NCBI RefSeq assembly: GCF_000472965.1
Contig: NZ_AXAU01000017.1
Location: 62,001-126,000 of the forward strand
Length of the DNA: 64,000 nucleotides
Source of the DNA: Bradyrhizobium murdochi
GTDB lineage: Bacteria > Pseudomonadota > Alphaproteobacteria > Rhizobiales > Xanthobacteraceae
Direction of reading: 5' to 3'
This document shows positions 52,475-60,359 of this stretch, in pieces (within the stretch, counting starts at the first letter, position 1; each line of letters starts with the position of its first letter). The position numbers and the translations under genes are program-made. The notes beneath the pieces were generated by a model, which saw only the letters and a program-made list of their open reading frames with translations, made no database searches and was not told the origin of the DNA.

Positions 52475-54841
52475 TCACACCGCCATCTTCCGATGCCGCA
52501 CCGGCGCGCCTACGGTGAGGCTTTCGGCGGCGTCGATGATGGCGTTGGCGTCGATGCCGTAGTGGCGGTAGAGGTCACGAATAGTGCCGGTCTGGCCGAA
52601 CTGCTCGACGCCGAGCGCTTCAGTGCGGTGGCCGCGGACGCTGCCGAGCCAGCCGAGCGCCGCCGGGTGGCCGTCGATCACGGTGACGAGGCCGCAATCG
52701 CGCGACAGCGGCGCCAGCAGCTTTTCGATATGACTGAGATGCTGGATGCCACGGCGGTCACGGCGCAAGTTCCGCGCGGCGGACCACCCCGCATGGAGCC
52801 GGTCCGCGGAGGTTACCGCCAGTAAACCGACATCGCGGTGGCTTTCGCCGATCAAGCCCACCGCCTCGATCGCCTCGGGCGCGACCGCGCCGGTATAGGC
52901 GATCACGATATCGCAATTGGCGCCGGGCTCGCGCAGCCAGTAAGCGCCCGCGGTGATGTCACTCTGTAAGGCCGGCGTCATGATGCGCTGCGGCTGGTCG
53001 ACCGTGCGGGTCGACAGCCGCAGATAGACCGAACCGCCGTCGCCGTCTTCGCGCTGCATATGGCGGAAGCCCCACCCCATGATCACGGCAAGTTCATCGA
53101 CGAACGCCGGCTCGAACGAAGCCAGCCCGTCCTGCGCCATGCCGATCAAGGGCGTCGCGATCGACTGATGCGCGCCGCCTTCCGGCGCCAGCGTGATGCC
53201 GGATGGCGTCGCCACCACCATGAAGCGCGCGTCCTGGTAACAGGCGTAGTTCAGCGCATCGAGGCCGCGCTCGATGAAGGGATCGTACAACGTGCCGACC
53301 GGCAGCAGCCGCTCGCCGTTGATCTGATGCGACAGCCCGAGGGCCGAGAGCACGATGAACAGATTCATCTCGGCGATGCCGAGCTCGAGGTGCTGCCCCT
53401 TCGGCGAGAACTCCCAGGTATAGGCGGACGGGATCTTCTCCTGCCGGAACAGGTCGTGGTTTTCGGCTTTGGCGAACAGTCCGCGGCGGTTGACCCAGGC
53501 GCCGAGATTGGTCGACACCGTGACATCGGGCGATGCGGTAACGATCCTCGCGGCCAGTTCGGTATCGCCGCGCGCCAGTTCATTGAGCACCAGCCCAAAA
53601 CCCTGCTGTGTCGACATCTGCGCCGCCGGCTTGAAGGTAAGCCGCTCGGGCACCTCGATCACCGGCGCGGTCAGCCGGCGGCGGCCTTCCTCGTTGAAGG
53701 GCGCTGCCGCCAAAAATGCTTCGAGTTCGGCCGGCGACTGCGACAGGCCTTCGAACTTGTCCCACTCATGGCCAGGGCGGATGTTCTGCGCGGGGCGCCA
53801 CTTCTCCATCTGCGCCACCGTCATCAGGCCGGCGTGGTTGTCCTTGTGGCCCTGCATCGGCAAGCCGACGCCCTTGATAGTGTAGGCGATGAAGCAGACC
53901 GGCCGATCGTGATCGATCGATTCAAACGCCTCGATCATGCTGGCCATGTCGTGGCCGCCGAGATTGGACATCAGCGCCAGCAATTCGTCGTCGCTGCGGC
54001 GGTCGATCAGTTGCGAGACCTGCCCCTGATCGCCGATGTCGTCCTGCAAGTGCTTGCGGAACGCCGCGCCGCCCTGGAAGCATAGCGCGGCGTACATCTG
54101 GTTCGGGCAATTATCGATCCAGCGCCGCAAGGCCTCGCCGCCGGGTTCGGCGAATGCCGCCTGCATCAGGCGGCCGTATTTTACAATCACGACCTCCCAG
54201 CCGAAATTGCGAAACATCGTCTCGAACTTCGCCCACAGCCCTTCGCGCACGACCGCATCGAGGCTCTGGCGGTTGTAATCAACCACCCACCAGGTGTTGC
54301 GCAGCGCATGCTTCCAGCCCTCGAGCAGCGCCTCGAAAATATTGCCCTCGTCCATCTCGGCGTCACCGACGAGCGCAATCATCCGCCCCTCGGGGCGCTC
54401 CTTCATCCAGCCGTGAGCAGTGACGTAATCCTGCACCAGCGAGGAGAACAGGGTTTGCGCGACGCCGAGGCCGACCGAGCCGGTGGAGAAATCGACGTCG
54501 TCGGCGTCCTTGGTGCGCGACGGATAGGATTGCGCGCCCTTGAAGCCGCGGAAATTTTCCAGCTTGCCGCGGGTCTGGTGGCCGAACAGATACTGGATGG
54601 CGTGAAACACCGGGCTCGCATGCGGCTTCACCGCGACGCGGTCCTGCGGCCGCAGCACGGAGAAATACAGCGCCGACATGATGTTGGCGAGCGAGGCGGA
54701 TGACGCCTGATGGCCACCGACCTTCAAGCCATCGACGTTAGGTCTGACGTGATTGGCGTGATGGATTGTCCATGACGACAACCACAAAACCTTGCGCGCC
54801 AGCGCGGTCAGCATTTCCAGGCGTGCGGGCTCGATCGGCAT
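52475..54841 (-). CDS. 2-oxoacid dehydrogenase E1-like protein (homodimeric AceE/MdeB type, transketolase family)
   Basis: A 788-residue thiamine-diphosphate enzyme. The ThDP/Mg motif is GDAEMDEGNIFEAL with a distal Asn (VVDYNRQSLD); KPHASPVFHAIQYLFG and HLELGIAEMNLF are typical of AceE-like E1 proteins. It is shorter than AceE (about 890). Pseudomonas MdeB, an E1 for 2-oxobutyrate, is a close functional model, and mdeB lies beside an Lrp-type regulator as here. No E2 or E3 gene is adjacent, so it may use a shared dihydrolipoyl acyltransferase. GGAG is 7 nt before the ATG used; an ATG two codons earlier is possible. Confidence 0.88.
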   Translation of the reverse strand: MPIEPARLEMLTALARKVLWLSSWTIHHANHVRPNVDGLKVGGHQASSASLANIMSALYFSVLRPQDRVAVKPHASPVFHAIQYLFGHQTRGKLENFRGFKGAQSYPSRTKDADDVDFSTGSVGLGVAQTLFSSLVQDYVTAHGWMKERPEGRMIALVGDAEMDEGNIFEALLEGWKHALRNTWWVVDYNRQSLDAVVREGLWAKFETMFRNFGWEVVIVKYGRLMQAAFAEPGGEALRRWIDNCPNQMYAALCFQGGAAFRKHLQDDIGDQGQVSQLIDRRSDDELLALMSNLGGHDMASMIEAFESIDHDRPVCFIAYTIKGVGLPMQGHKDNHAGLMTVAQMEKWRPAQNIRPGHEWDKFEGLSQSPAELEAFLAAAPFNEEGRRRLTAPVIEVPERLTFKPAAQMSTQQGFGLVLNELARGDTELAARIVTASPDVTVSTNLGAWVNRRGLFAKAENHDLFRQEKIPSAYTWEFSPKGQHLELGIAEMNLFIVLSALGLSHQINGERLLPVGTLYDPFIERGLDALNYACYQDARFMVVATPSGITLAPEGGAHQSIATPLIGMAQDGLASFEPAFVDELAVIMGWGFRHMQREDGDGGSVYLRLSTRTVDQPQRIMTPALQSDITAGAYWLREPGANCDIVIAYTGAVAPEAIEAVGLIGESHRDVGLLAVTSADRLHAGWSAARNLRRDRRGIQHLSHIEKLLAPLSRDCGLVTVIDGHPAALGWLGSVRGHRTEALGVEQFGQTGTIRDLYRHYGIDANAIIDAAESLTVGAPVRHRKMAV

Positions 54842-54932
54842 GGCCATGCTCCGGAGGTGTTCAGTATGCGCCGATTTTAGCGGGCGGTGGGCTACCAAAA
54901 TTCTCAATTTCCTGCGACATACAGCCCGATAT

Positions 54933-54947
54933 TGGGATAGTTTCCCA
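54933..54947. promoter_or_regulatory. Candidate Lrp-type operator in the E1/Lrp divergent promoter
   Basis: TGGGA-TAGTT-TCCCA is a perfect 5-5-5 inverted repeat inside ATTGGGATAGTTTCCCACAAT, 31 bp before the regulator ATG. A second weaker dyad, TTTTAGC...GCTACCAAAA, lies about 40 bp further toward the E1 gene. Confidence 0.55.
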
Positions 54948-54978
54948 CAATCCGCCTCCAAACCCTGAGTTCATCCCA

Positions 54979-55440
54979 ATGCCCTCCCTCGACGCCATCG
55001 ACCGCAAGATTCTTGCCCTGCTGCAGTCCGACAGCCGCATGACCATGCAGGAGCTCGCCGACAAGGTCGGCCTGTCCATGTCGCCCTGCCATCGCCGCGT
55101 CAAGCTTCTGGAAGAGCGCGGCGTCATCACCCGCTACATCGCGACCGTCGACCAGAAATCGTTGGGTTTGCATGTCAGCGTCTTCATCTCGATCAAGCTG
55201 GCGCGGCAGAAGGAGGAAGACCTCAACCGCTTTGCCAAGGCGATTTCGAAGTGGGACGAGGTGCTGGAGTGCTATCTGATGACCGGCAATCGCGACTACC
55301 TCCTGCGCGTCGTGGCGGCCGACCTTTCCTCCTATGAAGCGTTCTTGAAGACCAAGCTGACACGGCTCGACGGCATCGCATCCATCGAGTCGAGTTTTGC
55401 GCTGAGCCAGGTGAAGTATTCGATCGCGCTGCCGGTGTAG
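54979..55440 (+). CDS. Lrp/AsnC family transcriptional regulator
   Basis: A 153-residue regulator. The N-terminal winged HTH (AIDRKILALLQSDSRMTMQE and SMSPCHRRVKLLEERGVI) is followed by the RAM/AsnC_trans_reg domain (VLECYLMTGNRDYLLRVVA). The ATG chosen gives the normal family length; the open frame continues upstream through the promoter. Divergent from the E1 gene, which it probably controls in response to an amino acid or 2-oxoacid, as MdeR controls mdeAB in Pseudomonas. Confidence 0.92.
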   Translation: MPSLDAIDRKILALLQSDSRMTMQELADKVGLSMSPCHRRVKLLEERGVITRYIATVDQKSLGLHVSVFISIKLARQKEEDLNRFAKAISKWDEVLECYLMTGNRDYLLRVVAADLSSYEAFLKTKLTRLDGIASIESSFALSQVKYSIALPV

Positions 55441-55441
55441 C

Positions 55442-55566
55442 CGTCGTCCCTGCGAACGCAGGGACCCATAACCACCGCTGCTGATCGTTGAGGGAAAGTC
55501 GTCGACCATCCCCGCAAGACAACATCCGCCGCGGCGTATGGGTCCCTGCGTCCGCAGGGACGACGG
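55442..55566. repeat. TCGTCCCTGCGAACGCAGGGACCC palindromic repeat, copy B
   Basis: CGTCGTCCCTGCGAACGCAG at the left and GTCCCTGCGTCCGCAGGGAC at the right, inverted, with GACCCATAACCACC / GTATGGGTCC inside. Same architecture as 44923-45045. It begins one base after the Lrp stop codon. Confidence 0.88.
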
Positions 55567-55589
55567 AGATGGGGATGGTTGCGATACAA

Positions 55590-56010
55590 AATATGACTCC
55601 GCGTTCTCGCGGCACGATGTGCCCGAGGTTTGCATCTTCTTTTGCCCTTCTGAAGATAGAGGGCGCAGGGAAGACCGGGTGCTGGCTGCACCCGCGGTCT
55701 CGTGTGCAATTGCGCATAGCAAAAGCGCACACGAGCATACAGGTACAGCGGGAGCATCCCGGCCTTCCCTGCGCAATGGCTTTACGGCTTACTTCGTGCT
55801 CTTCCCGGAGAACGGCTCTTTTGCCTCCGTCGCCCCTGAGAAGCTTCGCTTCTTAAGGACTTAACGCCAGCACCGCGGCGCCCGAACCACACGACTTCGC
55901 CGTACGCTTCCGGCGCGTACGTCCAGCGCGCCATCAGCGTCCATCGCATCTCACCGCACGGTCGTGACGATCGCGAGCCGCCCCTCCATCGGGTGAGACG
56001 GGCGGAATAT
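55590..56010. repeat. Long non-coding Bradyrhizobium-type repeat
   Basis: I recognise GGGCGCAGGGAAGACCGGGT, CTTCCCTGCGCAATGGCTTT, ACGGCTTACTTCGTGCTC, TTAACGCCAGCACCGCGGCG and CACACGACTTCGCCGT as blocks of a long intergenic repeat found many times in Bradyrhizobium genomes. Short open frames on both strands here are not genes. With the adjacent palindrome it fills most of the 685-bp gap between the Lrp and LysR genes. Confidence 0.65.
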
Positions 56011-56125
56011 GCGGCTGATTTGCCTCTCGCGTGAAGCGAAATATTTTTGATTCACGGGCTTGACACGATTTCGGAAAATCAGAAGTGATTTGCCTGGCCG
56101 TCCCTGCCAACCTTGCAATCGCTGG

Positions 56126-57070
56126 ATGTTCGATGCAGCATCCGAAGGGGCGGTATATCAGACACGGTATATCGAATTGGAACGGTTGGACGATCTCGAA
56201 GCCTTCCTCGCAGTCATCGAGAAGGGCAGCCAGGCGGCGGCCTCACGTCATCTTCGGCGCCCGTTGCAATCGCTCAATCGATCGCTGATGGCGCTGGAAC
56301 GCGCGCTCGGCGTCGAGCTCGTGAAACGCACCACGCGGCGGTCGGAGCCAACCGAGGCTGGGCGGGTATTTTACGAACGCATCAAGCCGGCGGTTGCCGA
56401 AATCATCGAGGCGCGGGCCGAGGCAGCCAATCTGCGCGGCGAAATTCTGGGGCCGTTGAAAATCGGTGCGCCCATTCTGTTTGCGTCGTCCTATGTGGCG
56501 CCGATCGTCAGCCGTTTTCTAAAACTCTATCCCAACGTGGATGTCGAGCTTCGCGCCTCCGACGAGCAGGTCGATCTCGTTGCTGACGGCCTCGATATTG
56601 CCGTGCGGATCGGCGACTCCGCCGATGAATCCCTGATCGCCCGCCGATTGCATACACTGCGCGTGGTCGTCGTCGGCGCCCCGTCTTATTTCGCCGAGCA
56701 TGGCCGGCCGCAGCATCCAGGCGAGCTCGAGCAGCACGCCTGCATCTTGCGGGCCGGCGCCGAGGTCATCGACAAATGGCCGTTTCGGATCGACGGCCGG
56801 CTGCAGTCGATCAGGGTGCACGGCCGCTTTCGTTCGAACAGCGCCGCTTCGATCCGGGCTGCCGCGCGCGAAGGCACCGGCCTTGCCCGGCTGCCGCTGT
56901 GGCAGATCAGCGATCTCGTCGCGCAGGGCGCGCTCACGATCGTTCTGCCGGAATTCGAAACCGAAGGAATGCAGATCCAGTTGGTCTGGCCGCCGACACG
57001 GGCGCCGCTGGAGCGCGTCCGGCGTTTCTCGGATTTTCTGGCGAGCAGCCTGAAGACCGATCTGCTTTAG
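56126..57070 (+). CDS. LysR family transcriptional regulator
   Basis: A 314-residue LTTR. The winged HTH is RLDDLEAFLAVIEKGSQAAA through LMALERALGVELVKRTTRRS; the effector domain starts near GPLKIGAPILFASSYVAPIV. The start is uncertain: ATG here, or TTG at 56177, which would put the HTH at residue 2 as in most relatives and would leave two CGGTATATC direct repeats (56151, 56165) outside the coding region. An adjacent target is not obvious; the convergent flavoprotein gene is separated by a repeat. Confidence 0.88.
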   Translation: MFDAASEGAVYQTRYIELERLDDLEAFLAVIEKGSQAAASRHLRRPLQSLNRSLMALERALGVELVKRTTRRSEPTEAGRVFYERIKPAVAEIIEARAEAANLRGEILGPLKIGAPILFASSYVAPIVSRFLKLYPNVDVELRASDEQVDLVADGLDIAVRIGDSADESLIARRLHTLRVVVVGAPSYFAEHGRPQHPGELEQHACILRAGAEVIDKWPFRIDGRLQSIRVHGRFRSNSAASIRAAAREGTGLARLPLWQISDLVAQGALTIVLPEFETEGMQIQLVWPPTRAPLERVRRFSDFLASSLKTDLL

Positions 57071-57078
57071 CTCTCAAT

Positions 57079-57213
57079 CCCTCATCCTGAGGAGCCGCGA
57101 AGCGGCGTCTCGAAGGATGTAGGCCACCAGCCGGGCCTCATGGTTCGAGACGCGCGGAGCCTCTCATCGGGCCGCGCTATGCGCGGACCCGTTGGCGCTC
57201 CTCACCATGAGGG
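57079..57213. repeat. CCTCATCCTGAGG / CCTCACCATGAGG repeat, copy 3
   Basis: Begins CCCTCATCCTGAGGAGCCGC and ends CTCCTCACCATGAGGGAC, with GTCTCGAAGGATG and CATGGTTCGAGACGCG inside. It sits between convergent genes and may terminate both. Confidence 0.88.
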
Positions 57214-57226
57214 ACTAATCCGCACG

Positions 57227-58666
57227 TCAGAATACATTATATCCGGGCGCCAGCAGATGTTGTGGATCGTAGCGCCGCTTGGCTTCGCGAAACTGCGGCC
57301 AGCTTGATCCAAAGTGAACCTCCCAATCGCCAGGCAACATGGCGAAGGCACCGACCGGATACTGAACGCCGCCGGCTTCGCGAATGCGATCGTAGAGCGT
57401 ACGATTTTCCGCAACCATCCGCTCCGCCACCGCCACATCGTTCGTTGCGGGGATGCGAATGAGATTGAAGACGAAGACCATGTCTTCCTTCGGCAGGCGA
57501 ACCAGCGGCGTATGAAACGCCCGCGTGAGCAAAGGGTAGAGAGTTATCCGCCCGAACGGACCAACAGCATCGCCCTTCAGGCCAGCCAGAATATCGCCGG
57601 CGACCCGTTCGACGTTGCTGCCGCGCAGGAACGTCAAAAACCAGGGCTGCGGATTGGACCATTGGCCTTTGGAGCGCAGCAGATTTTCGAATTTTCCAAA
57701 CGCCAGGGCATCCTCGCGATAGGTCAGGTCGGCGATGACGGCGGCGCCGCGCTCATCCGACAATCCGGAAAGCACCACCTTGTCATCGGGAGCCGAGCCG
57801 CTGCCGTAAGGTATCGCGCCGTCGAGCTGGTACCGCCAACCGCCGCTGCCATCGGGAAGAATGGCCCCCTGCAACTGGTCGAAGCGCCCTTCCGTCAGCA
57901 CGCGCCGCTGGTCCGCCGTCAGCGATGACAAATCGCGGTAGAAGAGCTGAAAGCGCCTGATACGCTCGGGAGCGCGCACCAGACGCAGCGTTGCCCGCGC
58001 AACGATGCCGCATTGGCCTAGGCCGGCGCGGACGCCGTCGAAGAGATCGGCGTTAGCGGCCGCCGAGCAACTCAGTTCATTGCCATTACCCGTCACCACG
58101 TCCAGCGCGATGACGTTGTCGGTTTGCATGCCATGCCGGGATGACGTCGCGCCGATGCCGCCCACCGCGATCGTTCCTCCGACCGATAGGCCGAGATAGT
58201 TGGTCAGCACTGGCGGCGTGAGTCCCTGCGCCAGGGTCGCGTCGAGCAGATCTTTCCACGTCGCTCCGGCATCGACCACGACGCGATCGTGCTGGATCTC
58301 GCGGATCGCGTTCATCGCGCTCATATCGACTACGACGCCGTCCTCGGACAGCGAGCGGCCAAAGATCGAGTGGCCCTGCCCGCGCGCCGCCACCTTGACA
58401 TCAGCGCCTCTGGCCCAGCGCATCAGGCCCGCAATGTCGGCGCTCGATGTGGGCCTGAGCACGCCGCGCGGTTGCTTGTGAATGAGGCGGCCAAAATCAT
58501 GGGCTGCGGCGGCGCGCACCTCCGGCTCAAGGCGGACATTGGCAGGCAGATGCGGACCGTCTGCCGACGCCGCCTGTGCCGATGCTGCCAAGGCGCTGGC
58601 GTGCGAAGCGAGCGCAGCGGTGACGCCGAGGCCCGCGCCCAAGAACATACGTCTGTCCGACGGCAT
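57227..58666 (-). CDS. Tat-exported FAD-linked oxidoreductase, cytokinin-dehydrogenase-like
   Basis: A 479-residue flavoprotein with a twin-arginine signal (SDRRMFLGAG) and Ala-rich cleavage region. The FAD domain has RGQGHSIFGRS, where His99 matches the covalent FAD His of plant cytokinin dehydrogenases, and LSVGGTIAVGGIGATSSRHG plus ALDVVTGNGNELSCS, a close match to those enzymes; the C-terminus YDPQHLLAPGYNVF also matches. The catalytic Asp (Asp169 in maize CKX1, WTDYLYL) aligns with Asn156 (LTNYLGL). AGGAGGG lies 6 nt before the ATG. It could oxidise cytokinins or another amine or alcohol in the periplasm; the Asn makes classical activity doubtful. Confidence 0.85.
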   Translation of the reverse strand: MPSDRRMFLGAGLGVTAALASHASALAASAQAASADGPHLPANVRLEPEVRAAAAHDFGRLIHKQPRGVLRPTSSADIAGLMRWARGADVKVAARGQGHSIFGRSLSEDGVVVDMSAMNAIREIQHDRVVVDAGATWKDLLDATLAQGLTPPVLTNYLGLSVGGTIAVGGIGATSSRHGMQTDNVIALDVVTGNGNELSCSAAANADLFDGVRAGLGQCGIVARATLRLVRAPERIRRFQLFYRDLSSLTADQRRVLTEGRFDQLQGAILPDGSGGWRYQLDGAIPYGSGSAPDDKVVLSGLSDERGAAVIADLTYREDALAFGKFENLLRSKGQWSNPQPWFLTFLRGSNVERVAGDILAGLKGDAVGPFGRITLYPLLTRAFHTPLVRLPKEDMVFVFNLIRIPATNDVAVAERMVAENRTLYDRIREAGGVQYPVGAFAMLPGDWEVHFGSSWPQFREAKRRYDPQHLLAPGYNVF

Positions 58667-58789
58667 GAAGCCCTCCTTGTCCAGAGGCCGTGATGCTCAC
58701 CCCCAAAGCTGCGGCCTCACCCGGCATGAGACAATGACTGCCACGCCGGATGGACATTCCCGAAAACCGGGAGAATCCCGGCCGCGATC

Positions 58790-58842
58790 TCTCACCTTGC
58801 GTTCCCCGGACGCTGCGCCGCGTCCGGGACACGAGATTGTCG
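58790..58842. repeat. Short GTCCGGGACACG palindromic repeat
   Basis: CCCGGACGC-TGCGCC-GCGTCCGGG (58805-58828) is a perfect 9-bp stem followed by GACACGAGATTGTC. It is a short relative of the 14127-14265 element, lying in the gap between divergent genes. Confidence 0.65.
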
Positions 58843-58929
58843 TCTCGCATCTCTCCGCGCATGGCCGTTTTCGCCGGATTTACGTCATTTCAGGCGGATG
58901 ACTGCGGCTGTAGAGTGCGGTTGGTCGAT

Positions 58930-60105
58930 ATGAGTGAGGCGCGTGCCGGCAAACCGATGAATTCGCGACGTGTATTGTGGAGTGCGCTCGGCGCAGTCGC
59001 GCTTGTCGCCGTGATCGGCGGAGCCTGGATTTTCTCGTTGCCACCGGCGCCCTCGGCCGCGGCCCCGCCGGCGATCGCGCCCGACGAGCGCGATGCGACG
59101 ATCGCGGCACTGAAGCCGCCGAAGCGGCAGCGCCCGCTGATCGCCATTATCGGGATCAACGACGCCACCGAGACCACCGACTATCTCATGCCCTATGGCA
59201 TTCTCAAGCGCGCCGACGTCGCCGATGTCGTCACGCTGGCGACGAGACCGGGGCCGGTGACGCTCTATCCCACGCTCAAGGTCGAACCGCAGGCGACCGT
59301 GGCGGAGTTCGATGCGCAGCATTCTGACGGCGCCGACTATGTCATCGTCCCCGCCATGAGCCGCGACGACGATCCCGAAGCGCTGCAATGGATCCGAAGC
59401 CAGTCGGCCAAGGGTGCAATCGTGATTGGCGTCTGCGTCGGCGCCAAAGTGGTCGGCGATGCCGGGCTGCTGCACGACAGGCAGGCCACGACGCACTGGT
59501 ATTCCGTCAAGGAATTGCGCAGCAAGCATCCCACTATGCGCTACGTCAAAGACCGGCGGCTGGTGGTCGACAAGGGCGTGGCGACGACCACCGGGATCAC
59601 GGCGTCGATGCCGATGTCGCTCACCTTGATCGAGGCGATTGCCGGCCCCGACAAGGCGCGCGCCGTCGGCCGCGAGATCGGCCTCGCCGAGTGGGATGTG
59701 CGCCACAACAGCGACGCATTCAAGTTCACGCGCCCATTTGCGCTGACGGCTATCCGCAACACGGCCGCGTTCTGGGCGCATGAGCGGCTCGGCATCGAGC
59801 TCAAGAGTGGCGTCGACGAAGTGTCGCTGGCGCTCGTCACAGATGCCTGGTCACGAACCTATCGCTCACAGGCGGTGACGTTCGCCAGTGCGGCCGGCGC
59901 GCAGCAGAGTCGCGGCGGCTTGCGGATACTTCCCGACCAGGTCGCGGCGAACTGGCCCGCGGCGCGATTACTGCCGTCTGTCGCAGATCGCAAGCCAGCG
60001 GAAGCGCTGGACCACGCGCTTGCGGGCATTGCCGCGCGCTACGGAACAGATACCGCCGACTTCGTCGCGATGCAGTTGGAATATCCGAAGCGTCCAGCGC
60101 CGTAG
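58930..60105 (+). CDS. Membrane-anchored DJ-1/PfpI (type 1 glutamine amidotransferase-like) protein
   Basis: A 391-residue protein with one N-terminal membrane anchor (about residues 15-35) and a periplasmic Pro/Ala linker, then a DJ-1/PfpI domain. The nucleophile-elbow Cys169 lies in IGVCVGAKVVGD and His189 in TTHW, as in the ThiJ/AraC-type subgroup. About 130 residues follow that I do not recognise. No SD is obvious; a Met 9 codons later is possible, and earlier frame codons lie in repeat sequence. Function unknown: a protease, chaperone or glyoxalase-III-like role cannot be told apart here. Its stop TAG lies in a following repeat. Confidence 0.75.
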   Translation: MSEARAGKPMNSRRVLWSALGAVALVAVIGGAWIFSLPPAPSAAAPPAIAPDERDATIAALKPPKRQRPLIAIIGINDATETTDYLMPYGILKRADVADVVTLATRPGPVTLYPTLKVEPQATVAEFDAQHSDGADYVIVPAMSRDDDPEALQWIRSQSAKGAIVIGVCVGAKVVGDAGLLHDRQATTHWYSVKELRSKHPTMRYVKDRRLVVDKGVATTTGITASMPMSLTLIEAIAGPDKARAVGREIGLAEWDVRHNSDAFKFTRPFALTAIRNTAAFWAHERLGIELKSGVDEVSLALVTDAWSRTYRSQAVTFASAAGAQQSRGGLRILPDQVAANWPAARLLPSVADRKPAEALDHALAGIAARYGTDTADFVAMQLEYPKRPAP

Positions 60106-60215
60106 GCTGGGCAAAGCGACGGGTCGCGCGAATGCGCGCCCGGGGCGTGCCCACCATCGAACGAGATCGTGGATGAATGGTAGGCACGGCGCTGCGCGCC
60201 TTTGCCCACCCTACG
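60102..60215. repeat. CGTAGGCTGGGCAAAG / TTTGCCCACCCTACG repeat
   Basis: The ends CGTAGGCTGGGCAAAGCG and GCGCGCCTTTGCCCACCCTA are inverted copies, with GGCGTGCCCACCATC / GATGAATGGTAGGCACGGCG in the middle. A fragment (CGTAGGGTGGGCTAAG) is at 42617. Its first TAG forms the stop of the DJ-1/PfpI gene. Confidence 0.85.
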
Positions 60216-60228
60216 GCACGCTCCCAGA

Positions 60229-60330
60229 CCTCATCCTGAGGAGGCGCGTCAGCGCCGTCTCGAAGGATGAATGCCACCAGCGGGCCGCATGGTTCGAGAC
60301 GGCGCCAAAGCGCCTCCTCACCATGAGGGT
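60229..60330. repeat. CCTCATCCTGAGG / CCTCACCATGAGG repeat, copy 4
   Basis: CCTCATCCTGAGGAGGCGCG, GTCTCGAAGGATGAATGCCA, GCATGGTTCGAGACGGCG and CGCCTCCTCACCATGAGG in order. It lies right after the preceding repeat, between convergent genes. Confidence 0.88.
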
Positions 60331-60359
60331 TTAAGCGCGGCCACGCCGCCCCGAGCACC

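Noticed and set aside
55488..55864. Overlapping frames of about 110-170 codons on both strands
   Set aside because: They lie inside recognisable intergenic repeats, which often produce spurious annotations in Bradyrhizobium.
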